Positions 1-12,980 of a stretch of DNA of 64,000 nt are shown piece by piece. The position numbers were made by a program, and so were the translations under genes. The first letter of the stretch is position 1, and each line of letters begins with the position of its first letter. The notes under the pieces are model-generated. The model was not told the origin of the DNA, searched no databases, and worked only from the letters and a program-made list of their open reading frames with translations. This DNA comes from Lagopus muta. Taxonomy: Eukaryota > Chordata > Aves > Galliformes > Phasianidae. Location: the NCBI RefSeq assembly GCF_023343835.1, contig NC_064437.1, forward strand, positions 13,171,001 through 13,235,000, read 5' to 3'.

Positions 1-2292
1 AAATGTATATACATTTTGTCTTGCCTATATACAAGCCCTACGTTTAGACTTCGGGCTGCTGAAGCAGCTAGCTCTGCTGGGGGGAGGAGACCCAGGCTGG
101 ATGCGTTCACACAGCTGGCAGGGAGCGGCACGGGCAGCGCCTCAGGGGCAGCGCCTGCCTGGCACGCTCAGGGTCGCTCTCTGAGCACGGAGGTCTCAGA
201 TGAAGAGCTGCTTTTTCCTGCAGACACACCACAACAAGCAAACACAGGCTCAAAGCCTCAGGCACAGCCAAATCTACTTGCTCTATCTTTTCTTAGCTCT
301 CCAGGGCCCGAACCTGCTCTCACTCCCACAACAAGAATCTGACAGAGCTGGCCTTTTGTTCTTCACAGGAAACTGTCACAGAATACTGAACTTAGAAATT
401 AAGTATTTATTTTTAATAGGAGTAAACAGACGCAAACACGTGGAAAAGTCCAGGCTATGAATGGAAATTATTTCGCACCCAGTAACCCCCACACCAGAAC
501 TTCCTGCCTGCAGCACCGAAGCACATTTTCTCCCTATTACAAACATACTGCCATTTACACTGCCTCTGGCCACGTTTAGATTCAAACTCACTCCTATTTT
601 GCACGTACTTTGCATTTCATTTCTGTAACTATGAACCATCCACATTCCCAATAAACATGACAGCACCTGTTCAGCCCCTTGTTCCCCCTGCACTCCCCAG
701 CTAGCCCCAGCCAGCAAAGGGTCACAGAACAAACACGTGCTCCATCCTCCAGTGCACTGGAAGTTGCTTTTCAGCTGACATTTCCCTGAAGCAAATCCCA
801 ATGCAGGCGTTTCAGGCTGTGGGATCTTTTCAAAAACCTTTCAGGAGCCGGGGCCTTGCCCGAGGGCACTGAGTGCCGAGAGCCCTGGGCACCACCAGGA
901 CCTGCGTCAGATCATTGGCAGGGCACAGCCCGAGGGCCCCAGCTCACAGCATCCTTGCAAGCAGAGCTGCTGCATTCACTCAGTCCTACTGCCCTGCAGA
1001 AATGCGTTACTGAGATGTTGGGAATAACTGGAAAGTTTACAGCACTTCATTTCTACTGGCTTGGTAGGAAAAGAACTTTTATGCTAACTTGCCTTAGTTC
1101 CTGCACAGTCCAGAGTTTGCAATAAAACAAGGAGAAAGGAATCATATCCATTCATCCTGCTCTGTTTACAAGAGGAGGGAGAAAACCCTCCTTCTCAGCC
1201 TGGCACAGGACAGCTTTTGTCCCTTTGCCCCCTCCCTGTGCCCAGTGCAACAAGAGCTGTCCTTGCCTCAGCCAGCACAGATGGAAGGGGCTCCCATTCT
1301 GCAATGCGTGACAAGACATCATCTGAGGACGGCAGGGCGTAGCAATAGCTGGAAACAATGAAAACAGCCCACTTGCTAATAATGATTCCACATGCAAGCT
1401 ATGAGAAATGAAATAGGTTTGGGACACTGTAGATTAATATTTGTTGTCTGAAAACACCTTGTGCATTATAAATCTTTTGTACTTTTATTTCAGGGGTCAC
1501 TTTTTTGTTTTAAAAAATTCACAGCTACCAACTAATGTTGAGTATAGTACTTCAGCAAAGAGACTTCCAAGCACTGCAACACGTTCAGCTAAAAAAGCAT
1601 CCTGATGTATCTGAGTGTACTTTCGGCAGAATGAAACTAAATGTAAAATGCAACATCCTACATGCTGGATGCTGACGATCGTTAATACTAAAATAAACAA
1701 ACAATATTTCTAGGCTTTTGAGATCATTCTTTAAAAATCGATAAAAAAATATATAGCTGATATAATTCCAAAGCATTTAATAAATCTGCAAACATTCAAT
1801 ATATTTTAATAGCTTTAGCTAAAGAAAATTCATGAGTGAAAAGTCTGATGCTGGGGAAAAAAAAGTTTCTAACGGGGAAGACGGCAGCAATGCTTCATCA
1901 AATGTAGAAACATCTATCCAAAATGAAATCATAATGAATGAGAAAACATATTATACATAAACATCTGAAAGATAAAAGCATGATCCATAAAGCATACGCC
2001 ATCAATAGCCATAAACCCAACTAATAATTGCACCACATCCATCATGTTCAGAGAAAGGTAAAATACAGACTCTGAGGCAGAGGACAATATGTTCCTGCTC
2101 ACAAGTTAAAATGGCTCCGTGCCTGCAGCACATACTGCGGGCCAATGTTGCCCTCTTTTGGTGAACAGGCAGTACTGACACCAATTTCTCTGTGCAGCAA
2201 TTCCAGCACTCAAAAAATATTTTTTCAACACTATTCCCAAAATTGATCTTATGAATAGCACTTAGCCTTTGATTTTAAATACTTTGAAAGGG

Positions 2293-2326
2293 TTTTTTTT
2301 TGTTTGTTTGTTTGTTTGTTTGTTTT
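2293..2326 (+). repeat. (TTTG)n simple repeat
   Basis: A T run that passes into about six TTTG units. Simple tetranucleotide repeat in intergenic DNA. Confidence 0.95.
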
Positions 2327-5300
2327 AATCACTGTCACAACCAAGAGTTGGGTGAAAACACAAAACAAAATACATCGCTTTTGGGTCTGTTCCCTCATCA
2401 GGCACATCCTGTATGTATATATATTACAACATTCTTCAAAGTAATCAATATCATATTTAAATGCAAAAAAATCTCAATCAAACAAACAAAAATATATACA
2501 TATGCTGAGAGGGGTACGTAATTTTAGAAAAAAGATTCCAAAAAACTGCATTTTTTTTTTCCCACCGGAAAATGGCAGTTGTACTTTACTAATCTGGAGG
2601 TCAATGCAGGAAAAACAAAGACCAGCAAATAGTAAAGAATCTGCTGTACATTTCAGTGTAAACACAGCTATTTAAGCGTAGCAATAGAATAAACAGGACA
2701 TCACCAAATAGCATATCCTGCATCTTATCCTCACTGGGCCTTCCTACTCTCCCAAAGCACCTGGATTAAATTCTGCTTCACCAGGGATATCAGTATATCC
2801 TTGTTTTCCTCAACTGCTGTCCTATTTTGTCTCCTTTCTGTTAGGCTGTTTGCATGTGCATCTGTTGTGCTATAAAATGTTTAATAATGATCCCTGTCCT
2901 TTCCACCTGGGCTGCACAGAGCTGCAGCAATAATGTTTATAACCAACTCCATGTGGTAGGTGAGTGGGGCCAAATAACCTTTGGGCTATTTCTCATTTGG
3001 GGCAAGTAATCTAAATTAAAGACATTAATCCTCAGGGTACACATGGGCTTAAAAGTACTAAAGGAGAGCAAATGCTTCTCTCCGTTTATGTTTGTGAGAA
3101 AGTCTAATCAACAATGGACAATTTCCTGCAAACAAGCACCTAAAATAAAGCTTTCAGACCAACATGCAAAGCTAGATGAGATATTTCTCATTGATGTAGG
3201 AGAATATTTGCACTTCTCTTGAACGTCCCTGACAGTTTCAAAATTCTCAGCGACTTTAAATCCTTTCTCTTTCAATAGAGATGTGACGGTATGCTTTCAG
3301 CTCTGACTTTAGGAACCACTGCTTGAAAGCTTTGACCTCCTTCTTCTGAGAACAACAAATAAGGAAGAATATATGTTGCATAAGCACACAAACAGTAGCT
3401 CCCGATTGTCTTTCAGGCAGCCATCTATCTTGAATGATACAGATGTACCTGTCTAATGTGCAAAACAAAGGAAAATCCATCAGGAAATTAGAGAATCAGG
3501 TGAGAGCTTCTGAACGTCTTCCATAAATGATTGTGGTGGAACTCGTGAAGCTAACTTGCTGCATCCCTGCACAGAAACAAGTAAATCACAGAGAATCACC
3601 ATGACCATACAGTTGGATTAGTGCTCCTACCATACCTGTAGAACCAGAAAGTGTTTTACTTATGCAATTATCCTAATGAGTGAAATTTTAAACTAATAAT
3701 TATATATAAATAGAGAAGAGAGAGTAATGGGATCATACTTACAATTCTACCCAAGTCCTGAATGGTGAGAACATAAACTAAAAAACTTACAACCAGCATC
3801 ACACCTCACCAGCAGAGATTCAGTTGTTGAAATAACAGTGCTATATGCGTCTTTGCAACCTAAATAATAAGTAGATAAAATAGCATATTTCAGGGAAAAA
3901 ATATAAGATTAATTTTAATAATAGAAACTGACTGCACAATAGAAACCAAGAGCACCAGAGTACAAAATTTGGGATGGGAGGAATTATCACATCACAAAAA
4001 AAAAAAAAAAAGATCTAACTCCTGTGTATATAAAATATTACATGCATTCAGTAAAAATAATAAATGAATTACTGACAATTCCAGTTTGAATTAGGTATCA
4101 AAGAAAGACATCTAACATGAAGCTTAAGAATGAGCCCAAACCAATTATCTCCACAGCACTGCACTGTAGGACCACCCTGCCTGTCGCAGCTCCCCCTCTC
4201 TCAGCTGTCTCAGTCCTCCTCTGCAGCAGCTGTCTGTCCACAAGGACGCAGCTGTAGAACATCTTGGATGGCAAAACAGAGAGGGGAAACACTTGACTCA
4301 GCCCTAGTGTCAGCTCACTGCTTCAGACAGAGGACATCGGGGCAAAAACCAAGGAGATGCATAGGAACAGGTCAGAGCAAGGATGAACCTCGAGGGCCAC
4401 AGCTGAGAGTTTGCTACGCAGCTTCACTGTGCTCACACTGGATACTCCTGCAATCTCCCGTCGGGTCATAACTGTTTCTCTTGAATGCTGCCTGCCAGCA
4501 GCTGGACTGGGCTTGTGCAATCACTGAGAGTCGGGCAGAACACAGGTGCTGCTCTAAACAATTCCCGCTGTTTGCAGATCAAACATTTGTGGCTTTCTGC
4601 TACCCTCAGATATAGACTTATCATCTGCAAAATCAACCGCAAACCAAGAAAGCTCATTCCAAAGCTGCACTGTGTGTAAGAGCTGGATCTTTCAAACACT
4701 TGCCACAGTTTTAGGACTCCTCGTAGAAAAGGGAACAGTCTCAGTGATGCCCGCTCATCCTGCCCCAGATTTGTAAGATGACTTGTTCCACAGCACTCCA
4801 TCACTGTTGTACCCCTCTGGAAACCAGCTCTCAAAAACTGCAAGGCTGTTTTCAACTTTCTGCAACACCAGTTGTCCCGTGATCCCCTGGGTGAGCACAC
4901 ACACCATGTTGTGCAACAGCCCCAGACCTGCACGAGGTTCCAGGAGATTTGGGGAAGCAGTGCAGCAGGAGAGGCAGGGAAGGGCACGGCAGGCTGTGTG
5001 CAAGCTGAGCTCTGTGCAGCCCACCAGGCCTGCCAGGAACACTGTGGGCACAGCTACTGACCTGAACTACACCTGAACTGAAGCTATTTGCAGTTGAGTC
5101 CAAACATGAACTGAAGGCAGAAACTCCCTGCTTCCAGTCCCTTGATACAGCTGATGGATCACAGAGCAACTTCTTCCCACTAAGGCTTTATTAGAGGTCA
5201 CATCCATTATTTAGCCTTTTAATTTAGAGCCTACCCTATAAATGCAAGGTTAAATACCAAATCCTAATAATCCACAGTAAGGGTGGGAAGGGGAATCCTG

Positions 5301-7637
5301 AAATCCCAAGCTTTAAAAAAAAATAATTAAGGATATAAATAAATAGTCAGTCATTGTTTTCTCAATTATTTTAACTTTGAACTTTAAAATCTCTACATTT
5401 ATGTATTTCCTATTGCAAAGGAAATAAAATAATATTTATAGTTGATAAGCATCCGAGTTTAGTAGTTAATTAAGCCCTTTTGAGATTCGTTTTCTTCTTT
5501 CAATTCCGACTGAGAAAAAGTTAAAGCTTTTAATAGCAAAATGGAGTGACATTATATAATTCTTTTACTTGAAGTTCTTAATTGCAATTATCGGTTTAAA
5601 CTAGAGAACTCCTTTGGGGGGAGCTTGGGTTTTTCTTCCTTAACTACCCCAGTAATTAGAATATTTGGCTATTCTGTACATCTGACAATCCACCTCTTTC
5701 TCTTCTAAATAACTGCAGGTTTCCCAGATCCCAGAGTTACATGAATTACGTATGCAAGCTAATCCTATTCATACAAACATTTCCCACACCAGCAACATTT
5801 CAGACTCCTCAGTAACACCAATATTTTATGTTGTATTATTAAGAGATACTCAAAATGGGTCTTTCACATAATACCACACAATTCAAAATACATACGAAAG
5901 CAAACATATAAAAATAAACTCAAGGATGCCATCTGTGAGCTGGATTTGTTGTACATGACAGTTAGAGACTTGATCCTGAAAAGCATTTTCTACCGAGTGC
6001 AGAAAGGAAGCCCCACATCAGCAACCACTCAGGCTCAGAAGCCTTACAGCCACACAGAGCCTACAGTTTTTCCAGTAAGCATCACCTTGTGCACTGCCAG
6101 ACTAATGCTGATACTCCCACCATCCTCTCCCACTACTCAAATTGGGGCTCATAGGGCCTCTAGGGGTCCTGTAAAGGGATGTGGGGACAGACCTGCAGTA
6201 GGGCTGATGTGTCCCTGTAGAAAGGGACTGCCAGCCCACGGGCCTGCTGGGTGTGCCTGCATCTCATATTTCCTATCAGCAAATGCTTCTCAAAATACAG
6301 CCTGACAGTATCTGATTGCACGAATAGCACCTTCTCTTATTCCACTTGCTAAAAGTGTAGGACAGAAAAGTAGATATTTGATGTTAATTTGTAGAAGAGG
6401 AAACCACTTTTAGCTTAAAAGCTGTTCCCTAGTTACACAGGGGTAGGGCAGTTTGCACAACTTGATTAAAATTAATGTCCACAGGAATACAGAAAAAATT
6501 AAAAATCCCACTAATAATTTGCAGCGCAAAAAGGCAGGAGCAATTATTCACAGACCGCTCTCTCACTCAATTTTGGCAACAAGGAAACGTTCAGCAGTGA
6601 AAAATCTCCCTCCTTTCTCCAGCAGTTTTGCAGAAAACTGTTCTAATAATTATAATAATTTAGAAAAATCATCATCAATAGTGCTGAAATAATTTCTTGA
6701 TTGCTGTGGTGCAAAAACTCAGCCCTTTGTGCTGATTTATGATTATTTGGCTGTGTTTTGAACAAGCATATCCTGCAGGCTGAGCTACACCTCACTTGTC
6801 AGAAGGGAGAAGCACTGTAAGCTTGCTCATGCAGTCACAGAACTGCAGCACAAAGGAACCCAGCACCAGGGGTGAGAGGCAGAGACTTCCTGCAGGTGAC
6901 AAATCTCTCTAGACTGACATCTGAGTGCTTCAGGGCTCACCAGGCAGTCCCTGTGTTTGCCCCTGGTTCTACACAGAACCTGGCTGGAGTGCTGCTGTGG
7001 TATGTTTCATAAGTTTAATCACTGTAAGGAGAAAAAAAATGGCTGGAAAAAAATAACAAAAAAAAAAAAAAAGGAGAAAAAAAAAGGAAAAGTAGCTACA
7101 TTTCCATTAAGATACCCACAGATTTTTCTGCCTTTAATGGCAAAACTTTTGACTAGACGTCTGTTCAGTGGGTGAGCTGCCGCATCAGCACTGCCTTCCT
7201 CACTGAAAACAACGCAGACGTGGGCCAGGCTGGCTCTAGGGAAGCAGGATAGAACCTCAAAGGCACCAACGCTACATTGCCTGCGGTGCTCCCTGGGTAG
7301 TGCTGGAAGTGCTCAGGTAACAGCCACATTTGCTCTCTAGAAACTGCAGCAGAGAAACACCACACTCACTACTGAGAGCAGCTGGGAGCAGTAGCACCCG
7401 GCCTTTACACCACTGCCCACACCTGCCTCAATTAGGCTTGCTTACAGCCGGCTTCAAAAATCACTCACGTTAGTTTTCCTCAAAAAGCAAAAATGAGCAG
7501 GCTGAGCCACAAGCAAAGCAAAATGGAAAAAAAAAAACTGTATTAGTGTCAAGAGAACGCGTTTGTGCAAGGACAACAGGACAGAACACCCTGCAGCTGA
7601 AAATTCTGCTTGATGCAGAACCCGTTATCGACACCTT

Positions 7638-7679
7638 CACTATTGTAAATGCTGATTACTGACACTATTGTAAATGCTG
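7638..7679 (+). repeat. 17-bp direct repeat pair
   Basis: CACTATTGTAAATGCTG occurs at 7638-7654 and again at 7663-7679, a 25-bp period. A small local duplication with no gene nearby. Confidence 0.9.
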
Positions 7680-10600
7680 GTGACATTACCAAAATCTGCT
7701 GAGGAGCTGCGATGCCACAGAATGCTGCATATTAAGCAAGACAGCACACGATCTGCAGTGTCTCTGCGGTATATCTGCTTCATCATATGGCTCAGTCACT
7801 TTCAGATTCCCACACACACTTCCCAGAACTAGAAATATTCTCAGCTCTCACTGCCTACAACCGGCACAACCAACCTGTGAAACCATTTCTCTCTGCAGAA
7901 TAACATAACTTGATAGTAAATTTTATAGAGGTATGGACGCATGAAAGGAGCATTGTGAGAGCCCAATTACAGGGCTATACCGAAGAGTGATGGTTCAACA
8001 GCAGATGTACAACAAAAGAAAAGTTGCTTTCGAATGATATATTTTCTTTTAAAAAAATATAAGGCACAATGGCACAGCACAGGGAAGTACAATTTATTGT
8101 TGATTAAATAATTACAGTATGGTGCTATATTTCCTGCTGAGGCTCTGTGAGCTAAACTGCAACCCAAGTGAGACACAAATTCCCAAATAATGAAAATGCT
8201 GACACAACAATATGCATATTAGCATTACTGGATGTTATCATTGTTGATACAAAAGAAGATATACAACTGTCCTCCTAGAATGTTAGAACAGGTTATACTG
8301 CAGCCAACTAAAACAAAAGCATACACCAATTTTATCTACTTGACTTGACTGTAATAGCCAGTAAAGCTATCCCCATCGTGTTGTTGCAATCTGTACAGGA
8401 GAAGAAAATTACTGTGAAATAGATCCCATCATTCCAAAAGCTTGATTGAGAGCCAAGCTTCTTCCATATGTGGGTGTTTCTAAAGGAAGAGTAACCATCC
8501 AATTACTTCAGCTTTCTAATCCTAAATAGGTTTTCTATTACCACTAATAATACATGTATTTGTGTACTTGAAAGAAGATTCCCATGCATATATAACATCC
8601 AGGGATGTTACAAAGTACATTAATTGAACAGCGTTTGGACAATTCAAACACATTTTGTATAGGAACATTTGTATTCAAATGCAGATTAGAACACATACTG
8701 GGATGGTTTGAACACTGATTCACATTAGCTGCTAATTGATATAGCTATTAAACCTTTGCTTCCAGTCCAGATTTGTTAGCATTTGGAAGTTGTAAGATGT
8801 ACAGTACTTACTGTTTCCTTAACCTGATTGGAGGGGAGGGGGGGGTAGGGAGGAAAAACTGCAAATTTTTCCACTTCAGAAAGAACACTGAGTGTTAGTG
8901 ATGCCTTCCCCTATCACACCAAACAGCCACACTACTCTGAAAGCTGTAATAATGCGAGCAAGAAAGATCCCAGCAGCTTGGAAACACGTAAGTATGAAAA
9001 TGCTGCACTGTACACTGCTTTCCCCCTGAAATTCTCTTGCTATCCATGTTTCCATTATTCAGCAATTGTGACCAGCACTGTCAAATGCAGTGGCATATCA
9101 GTGGAGCAAAGCATTCCTTTCCTCCGTATGCCAAAAGGCTGAAGGAAGGAAGAGAGCTGTTTCTGGTTTATGTCACACATTTCAAAACAAAACCAAGGGA
9201 TGCGGTGACAGGCAAGGAACACATCCTCCAAAATAACTGCAGACAAAATTCAAGGCGTACACAAAGCCTGTGCTCGGTGTGCAATACAGTGAACTTTAGT
9301 GCACCCTGAGCAGAACCCAACCACACAGCCGCAGGAATTCATGCTGAGCATTCTGACAGATCTTCCCACAAGTTAAGTAAATTAATGATTGGAAGAGGCT
9401 GTCAGGCCTCGCTCACCAACACTTGTAGAAATTATTTTAAGTGTCAGAAGTACTTATTTTTTACTACGCCAATAAGCTTTCTCTGTTGCCTCTGGTGGCA
9501 TAATGTACTGAACACCGAAGCAACAGACAATGATGTGACTAAACTTAAACTGCCCTGTAGCTTATTTTCTAGTACTATGTCATCTCTATGCAGGTGCTTT
9601 ATTCATTCTCCGAATTAGAATAAAATAAATCAGATGGCTGGAGTCCTATACGATTGTGTAAAAGAAGGGATTAGCTCTATTAGCAGCACAAACCCTGCAA
9701 GCACAGGTTGTAATTCCCAATTATCCTGCTTAGTAGAATGCCAGAAATCATCTAATGGGCCTGAAAGGGAAAGGGTAGCTGCAGCTGCTGCAGCTCTTTC
9801 CCACCTGACATACATTTGAGACTGTTGGCCATTTACCCATAGTGTTTCTAACTAAAAATGTCACACTGCACATCACCTACTAATTCAGGTACCAGAGATA
9901 GTACAAATCTCTGCACAGTCCACCCTGCTTCTCATTAGCAATGCTTAGTTGCTTAATGTACTGCATTTGCAAAGGCATGTTGGTTATTTTACCAAACATG
10001 AGCTTGTACCAACAAAGCCTGAAGTCATGCGTGGCACACAGCAACTCCCAGGCACAGTGAGCAATGTCAGGGCCACAAGGAAGCGACCTCGGTAAAAGCT
10101 GGGAACATTCAGCACTCAGCAGAGCTGAGTGCACAAAGCTGGCTGCAGGTGCAGGTGCATCCTCCTGGAAACATACAGCATTTTCACCTCTACCCAGTCT
10201 CACACCAGATGCATCATTCAATGGATTGCTGAGTCCACATGGGTATTCTCAGAGCTCATTGCAAAGCAAATTACTCCCATGGCAAATCCTTATGCATTGA
10301 CAAGTGGGCAATGTCTGATGTCTGAGCCAGATCAAGAAATGCTCTACACAGAACTTACAACAGTATACTGTGACATTTTTTCCTTATCTTCTTATGGAAA
10401 TCTCCTATTGAGAAAATAGGGCCCTCTACTCTCTTCTGAAAAACTTTTTAAAAAGTGGAACGTGGTGAATTATGACAGGAACAATCAAGAATATACGCAG
10501 TCAGATGACACAATTCCATTCAGTAAAAATTCACAGATATAACATTTAATGAAGCAGTCTTTTGTTCTGCTGCAACAGAGCCAATCATTTCCACAAGAAT

Positions 10601-11206
10601 GGGCGCAAGAAAAGCATTTAATGCAAAACCTGCTCCGGGATAATGAATTTTCCTACCAGATATCCTGACTCCTCTTAGCCCTTCTGGGCATCACTGTACT
10701 TCATGACCGCCACCCTCAGCTTTCAAAGCCAGTCCTCTGCAGCAAGCGAGCTGCACATCCCGTCACCCTGCTGCAGCAAGCTGCGTAACAGCGCTTGGCA
10801 GAACTGCTTTCCAGCAGCCACGAGCAGTTGTTTGATCACAGTGCAGCAGCCACGGCGGGCACGGGTCACTTCCCTGCACTCTGCTGCCCTCCGCGACGAG
10901 GCTGATAACTCCTGACAGCGATAGGCGCAGAGGTGACCGACCGCTGTGCAGTTGATATGGAATATAAAGCGGGTTCTGGAGCTCGGTGTCAACCACCATT
11001 TCAGCCAGAGGCAGGCTCCATTTTGCTCTATGTCACTAAGAACAGACAGACCCATTCACAGGGCATTTAAAGGCCATAAAAATCAGTTTTAAATGCATAA
11101 TTTTGTGGTAATATCACCTATTGTGAAAGAAGGGGAGTGTTAAGTGCAGCGATAAGAGTTCTCCTTGCTACAGGAAGGCTGCCTTTTGTTTTAAGAGAAG
11201 AAACAA

Positions 11207-11225
11207 GGACACACACACACACACA
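11207..11225 (+). repeat. Short (CA)n run
   Basis: About eight CA units followed by AAAA. Simple repeat. Confidence 0.9.
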
Positions 11226-12571
11226 AAAAGCCACTAAGACTGTCTGTCTTGCTCCCCCACAAGTAGAATCTGCTCTTGTTCCATATACATAAATGGTAAA
11301 ATTACTGCTGGTTTCCTTGAGAGTCCTAAGTGCTACAGCTATTTACATACCAACAAAGAGCTTCTGCATTAACAAAACATTTGAACAACATAGGAAATTG
11401 CACAGAGGTGGCTGACAGAGAACAAAGAACATAGAGGCAGAATAATAACTAATGCATGGGAATTTCACCACACGCAGAAAAACATTACAAACGTTTTTAG
11501 CAAATGCCAGAGTGAAAGATTTTCCAGCAGCTATACGATTTAACAGCAAATGATCTCCTGAAAATGGGAATAAACACAACAGCTCCAAGTTAACCGTTTT
11601 AACACTGCATGCAAAGCTAACTTGCAAATAGTCACATTTGCAAATGCCTAAATTAGATGTTATATAAATGTCAATGTAATCCAAACTTTCCGCTTGAAGA
11701 TTCAAGGGAAGGGCAAAAACTGTAAATAGATGTGTGTATGTTAATAATGAACGTGAGCAGCTAGCCCAGCAACAAAATCATTCAGATGTAGTTTTAACAG
11801 CTGATGTGAATTCATTAAATTTCCTGGATAGAGAATCAGAAATTAGGTGGCTGGCATCCACATAGAGGACAAAATATTCCAGGTAGAACGTCAGCCCAAG
11901 GCCAACGTCTAGCAAGTGAGTATTGCTATGAATACTGTTTCCTTGAAAGTTACTTTGCCAAACCAATCCTTTCAAAGGTGTATTTTCTTTGCTGCTCTGA
12001 TTTTGTATTTAGAATCCCAACCTTGTTACCAAGAACTAAAGAAGCAAATTTATATGCGCTTTCTTTTACCAGAAAACGAAACTCCTGGGCCCGCAGTGCA
12101 GAACAGACAGGTACCAGCCCTGCAGCAGCAGCTTCCAGCCATGCCCTCCGGTCAGCCCCCGGGCGCCCTGCTCGCAGCACGCACCGACGCAACTCCCACC
12201 AAGTGCCCAAGGTGCTTTTCTCCAGTAAAGGCTGACGGAGATGCCAGGAGGCTGCACTCTCACAGGTTAAGAACTGCTTCACAGCACAAATACGGAGCGA
12301 AAACTTTGCGAGATTTCGTAAGTGGTCCTTCTGAGCCCGACCGTGCAGCTGCGCGCCTCGCTGAGAAGCAACTCGAGCACGTGAGCAGCCGGAGCACGGC
12401 GCAGCCATTGCACTCCGCAGGTGCCCCGCGCTGAAGAAACCGTGAGAGATTTGCACCCAAAACACGGCAGCTGCTGCCTCCTTCCAAACATCCGTGCACG
12501 GGCTTGCCCTGACTGCGCCATCACTACCATGAGGTGATTTGGGTTTTGGACATCCAGCTAGCAGTACAGGC

Positions 12572-12589
12572 TTTTTTTTTTTTTTTTTT
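12572..12589 (+). repeat. T18 homopolymer
   Basis: Eighteen T at the edge of the CpG island. On the minus strand it creates the run of Lys codons in a chance 250-codon open frame. Confidence 0.95.
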
Positions 12590-12709
12590 ACGGTGATCAC
12601 ACCTTGCATTTTGCAACGGCAGGCTGAAGTTATCGCAGCACCGCCTCTGGGCGGGGAAGCACCCTGACCTCCATGACGGTCCCCCCCCGCCCCGACAGCC
12701 ACCCCTTAC

Positions 12710-12736
12710 CTGCTGCTGCTGCTGCTGCTGCTGCTG
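12710..12736 (+). repeat. (CTG)9 trinucleotide repeat
   Basis: Nine uninterrupted CTG units on the plus strand (CAG on the minus strand), followed by CCG CC. It is placed so that the last CAG on the minus strand forms the exonic side of a splice donor. A likely length polymorphism. Confidence 0.97.
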
Positions 12737-12980
12737 CCGCCCTCTGCCGACGGCCCCGGGCCGGTGAGGTGAGCTCCGCTTCGTGCCGCGGCCACACGCG
12801 GGCGGCAGCGCGGCGCCTCCCAGGCCAGCGGCTGCCTCGTGCCGCCTCGTGGCGCCTCGTGCAGCGCCGCGGGACCCGGCGCCCGCCCCGCGCGGCGGCT
12901 CGGGATGGGCAGCGCGAGGCCGGCAGGGTGCCGTTGCGCGTGCTGCCAGCCGGCCCCGAGGAAAACGAATGGGAAATACA
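12710..12980 (-). ncRNA. Possible first exon of an unidentified minus-strand transcript
   Basis: Within the CpG island, the minus strand ends a GC-rich block with nine CAG repeats and then CAG|GTAAGG, a near-perfect splice donor with the exon end at 12710. An ORF opens at 12981 (MYFPFVFLGAGW...) and runs through the repeat as poly-Ser into the junction. It resembles nothing I know, so I treat the exon as non-coding or 5' UTR. The 5' end is a guess and no partner exon was identified. Confidence 0.3.

Larger units (their letters stand above)
1..12259. other. Intergenic DNA, no gene recognised
   Basis: Open frames here reach at most 173 codons (4466-4987, minus strand) and none shows a known domain, splice-consistent neighbours or conserved composition. 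The stretch has slightly GC-richer patches at 50-1300, 4130-5170 and 10700-11000, plus scattered homopolymers. It lies 3' of TTLL7. In mammals the region on this side of TTLL7 is a large gene-poor interval. Confidence 0.6.

Noticed and set aside
4466..4987. Minus-strand 173-codon open frame in the intergenic region
   Set aside because: No domain, no splice-supported neighbours, several overlapping frames of similar length on both strands. Typical of a slightly GC-richer non-coding patch.
10962..10980. TATA-like AATATAAAGCGGG on the plus strand
   Set aside because: A single motif in a mildly GC-rich patch, with no CpG island, exon or conserved context.
11950..12702. Minus-strand 250-codon open frame, the longest in the window
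   Set aside because: Its first codon is GTG, not ATG. It passes through a T18 tract as poly-Lys, spans the edge of a CpG island where stops are rare, and resembles no family. Chance frame.
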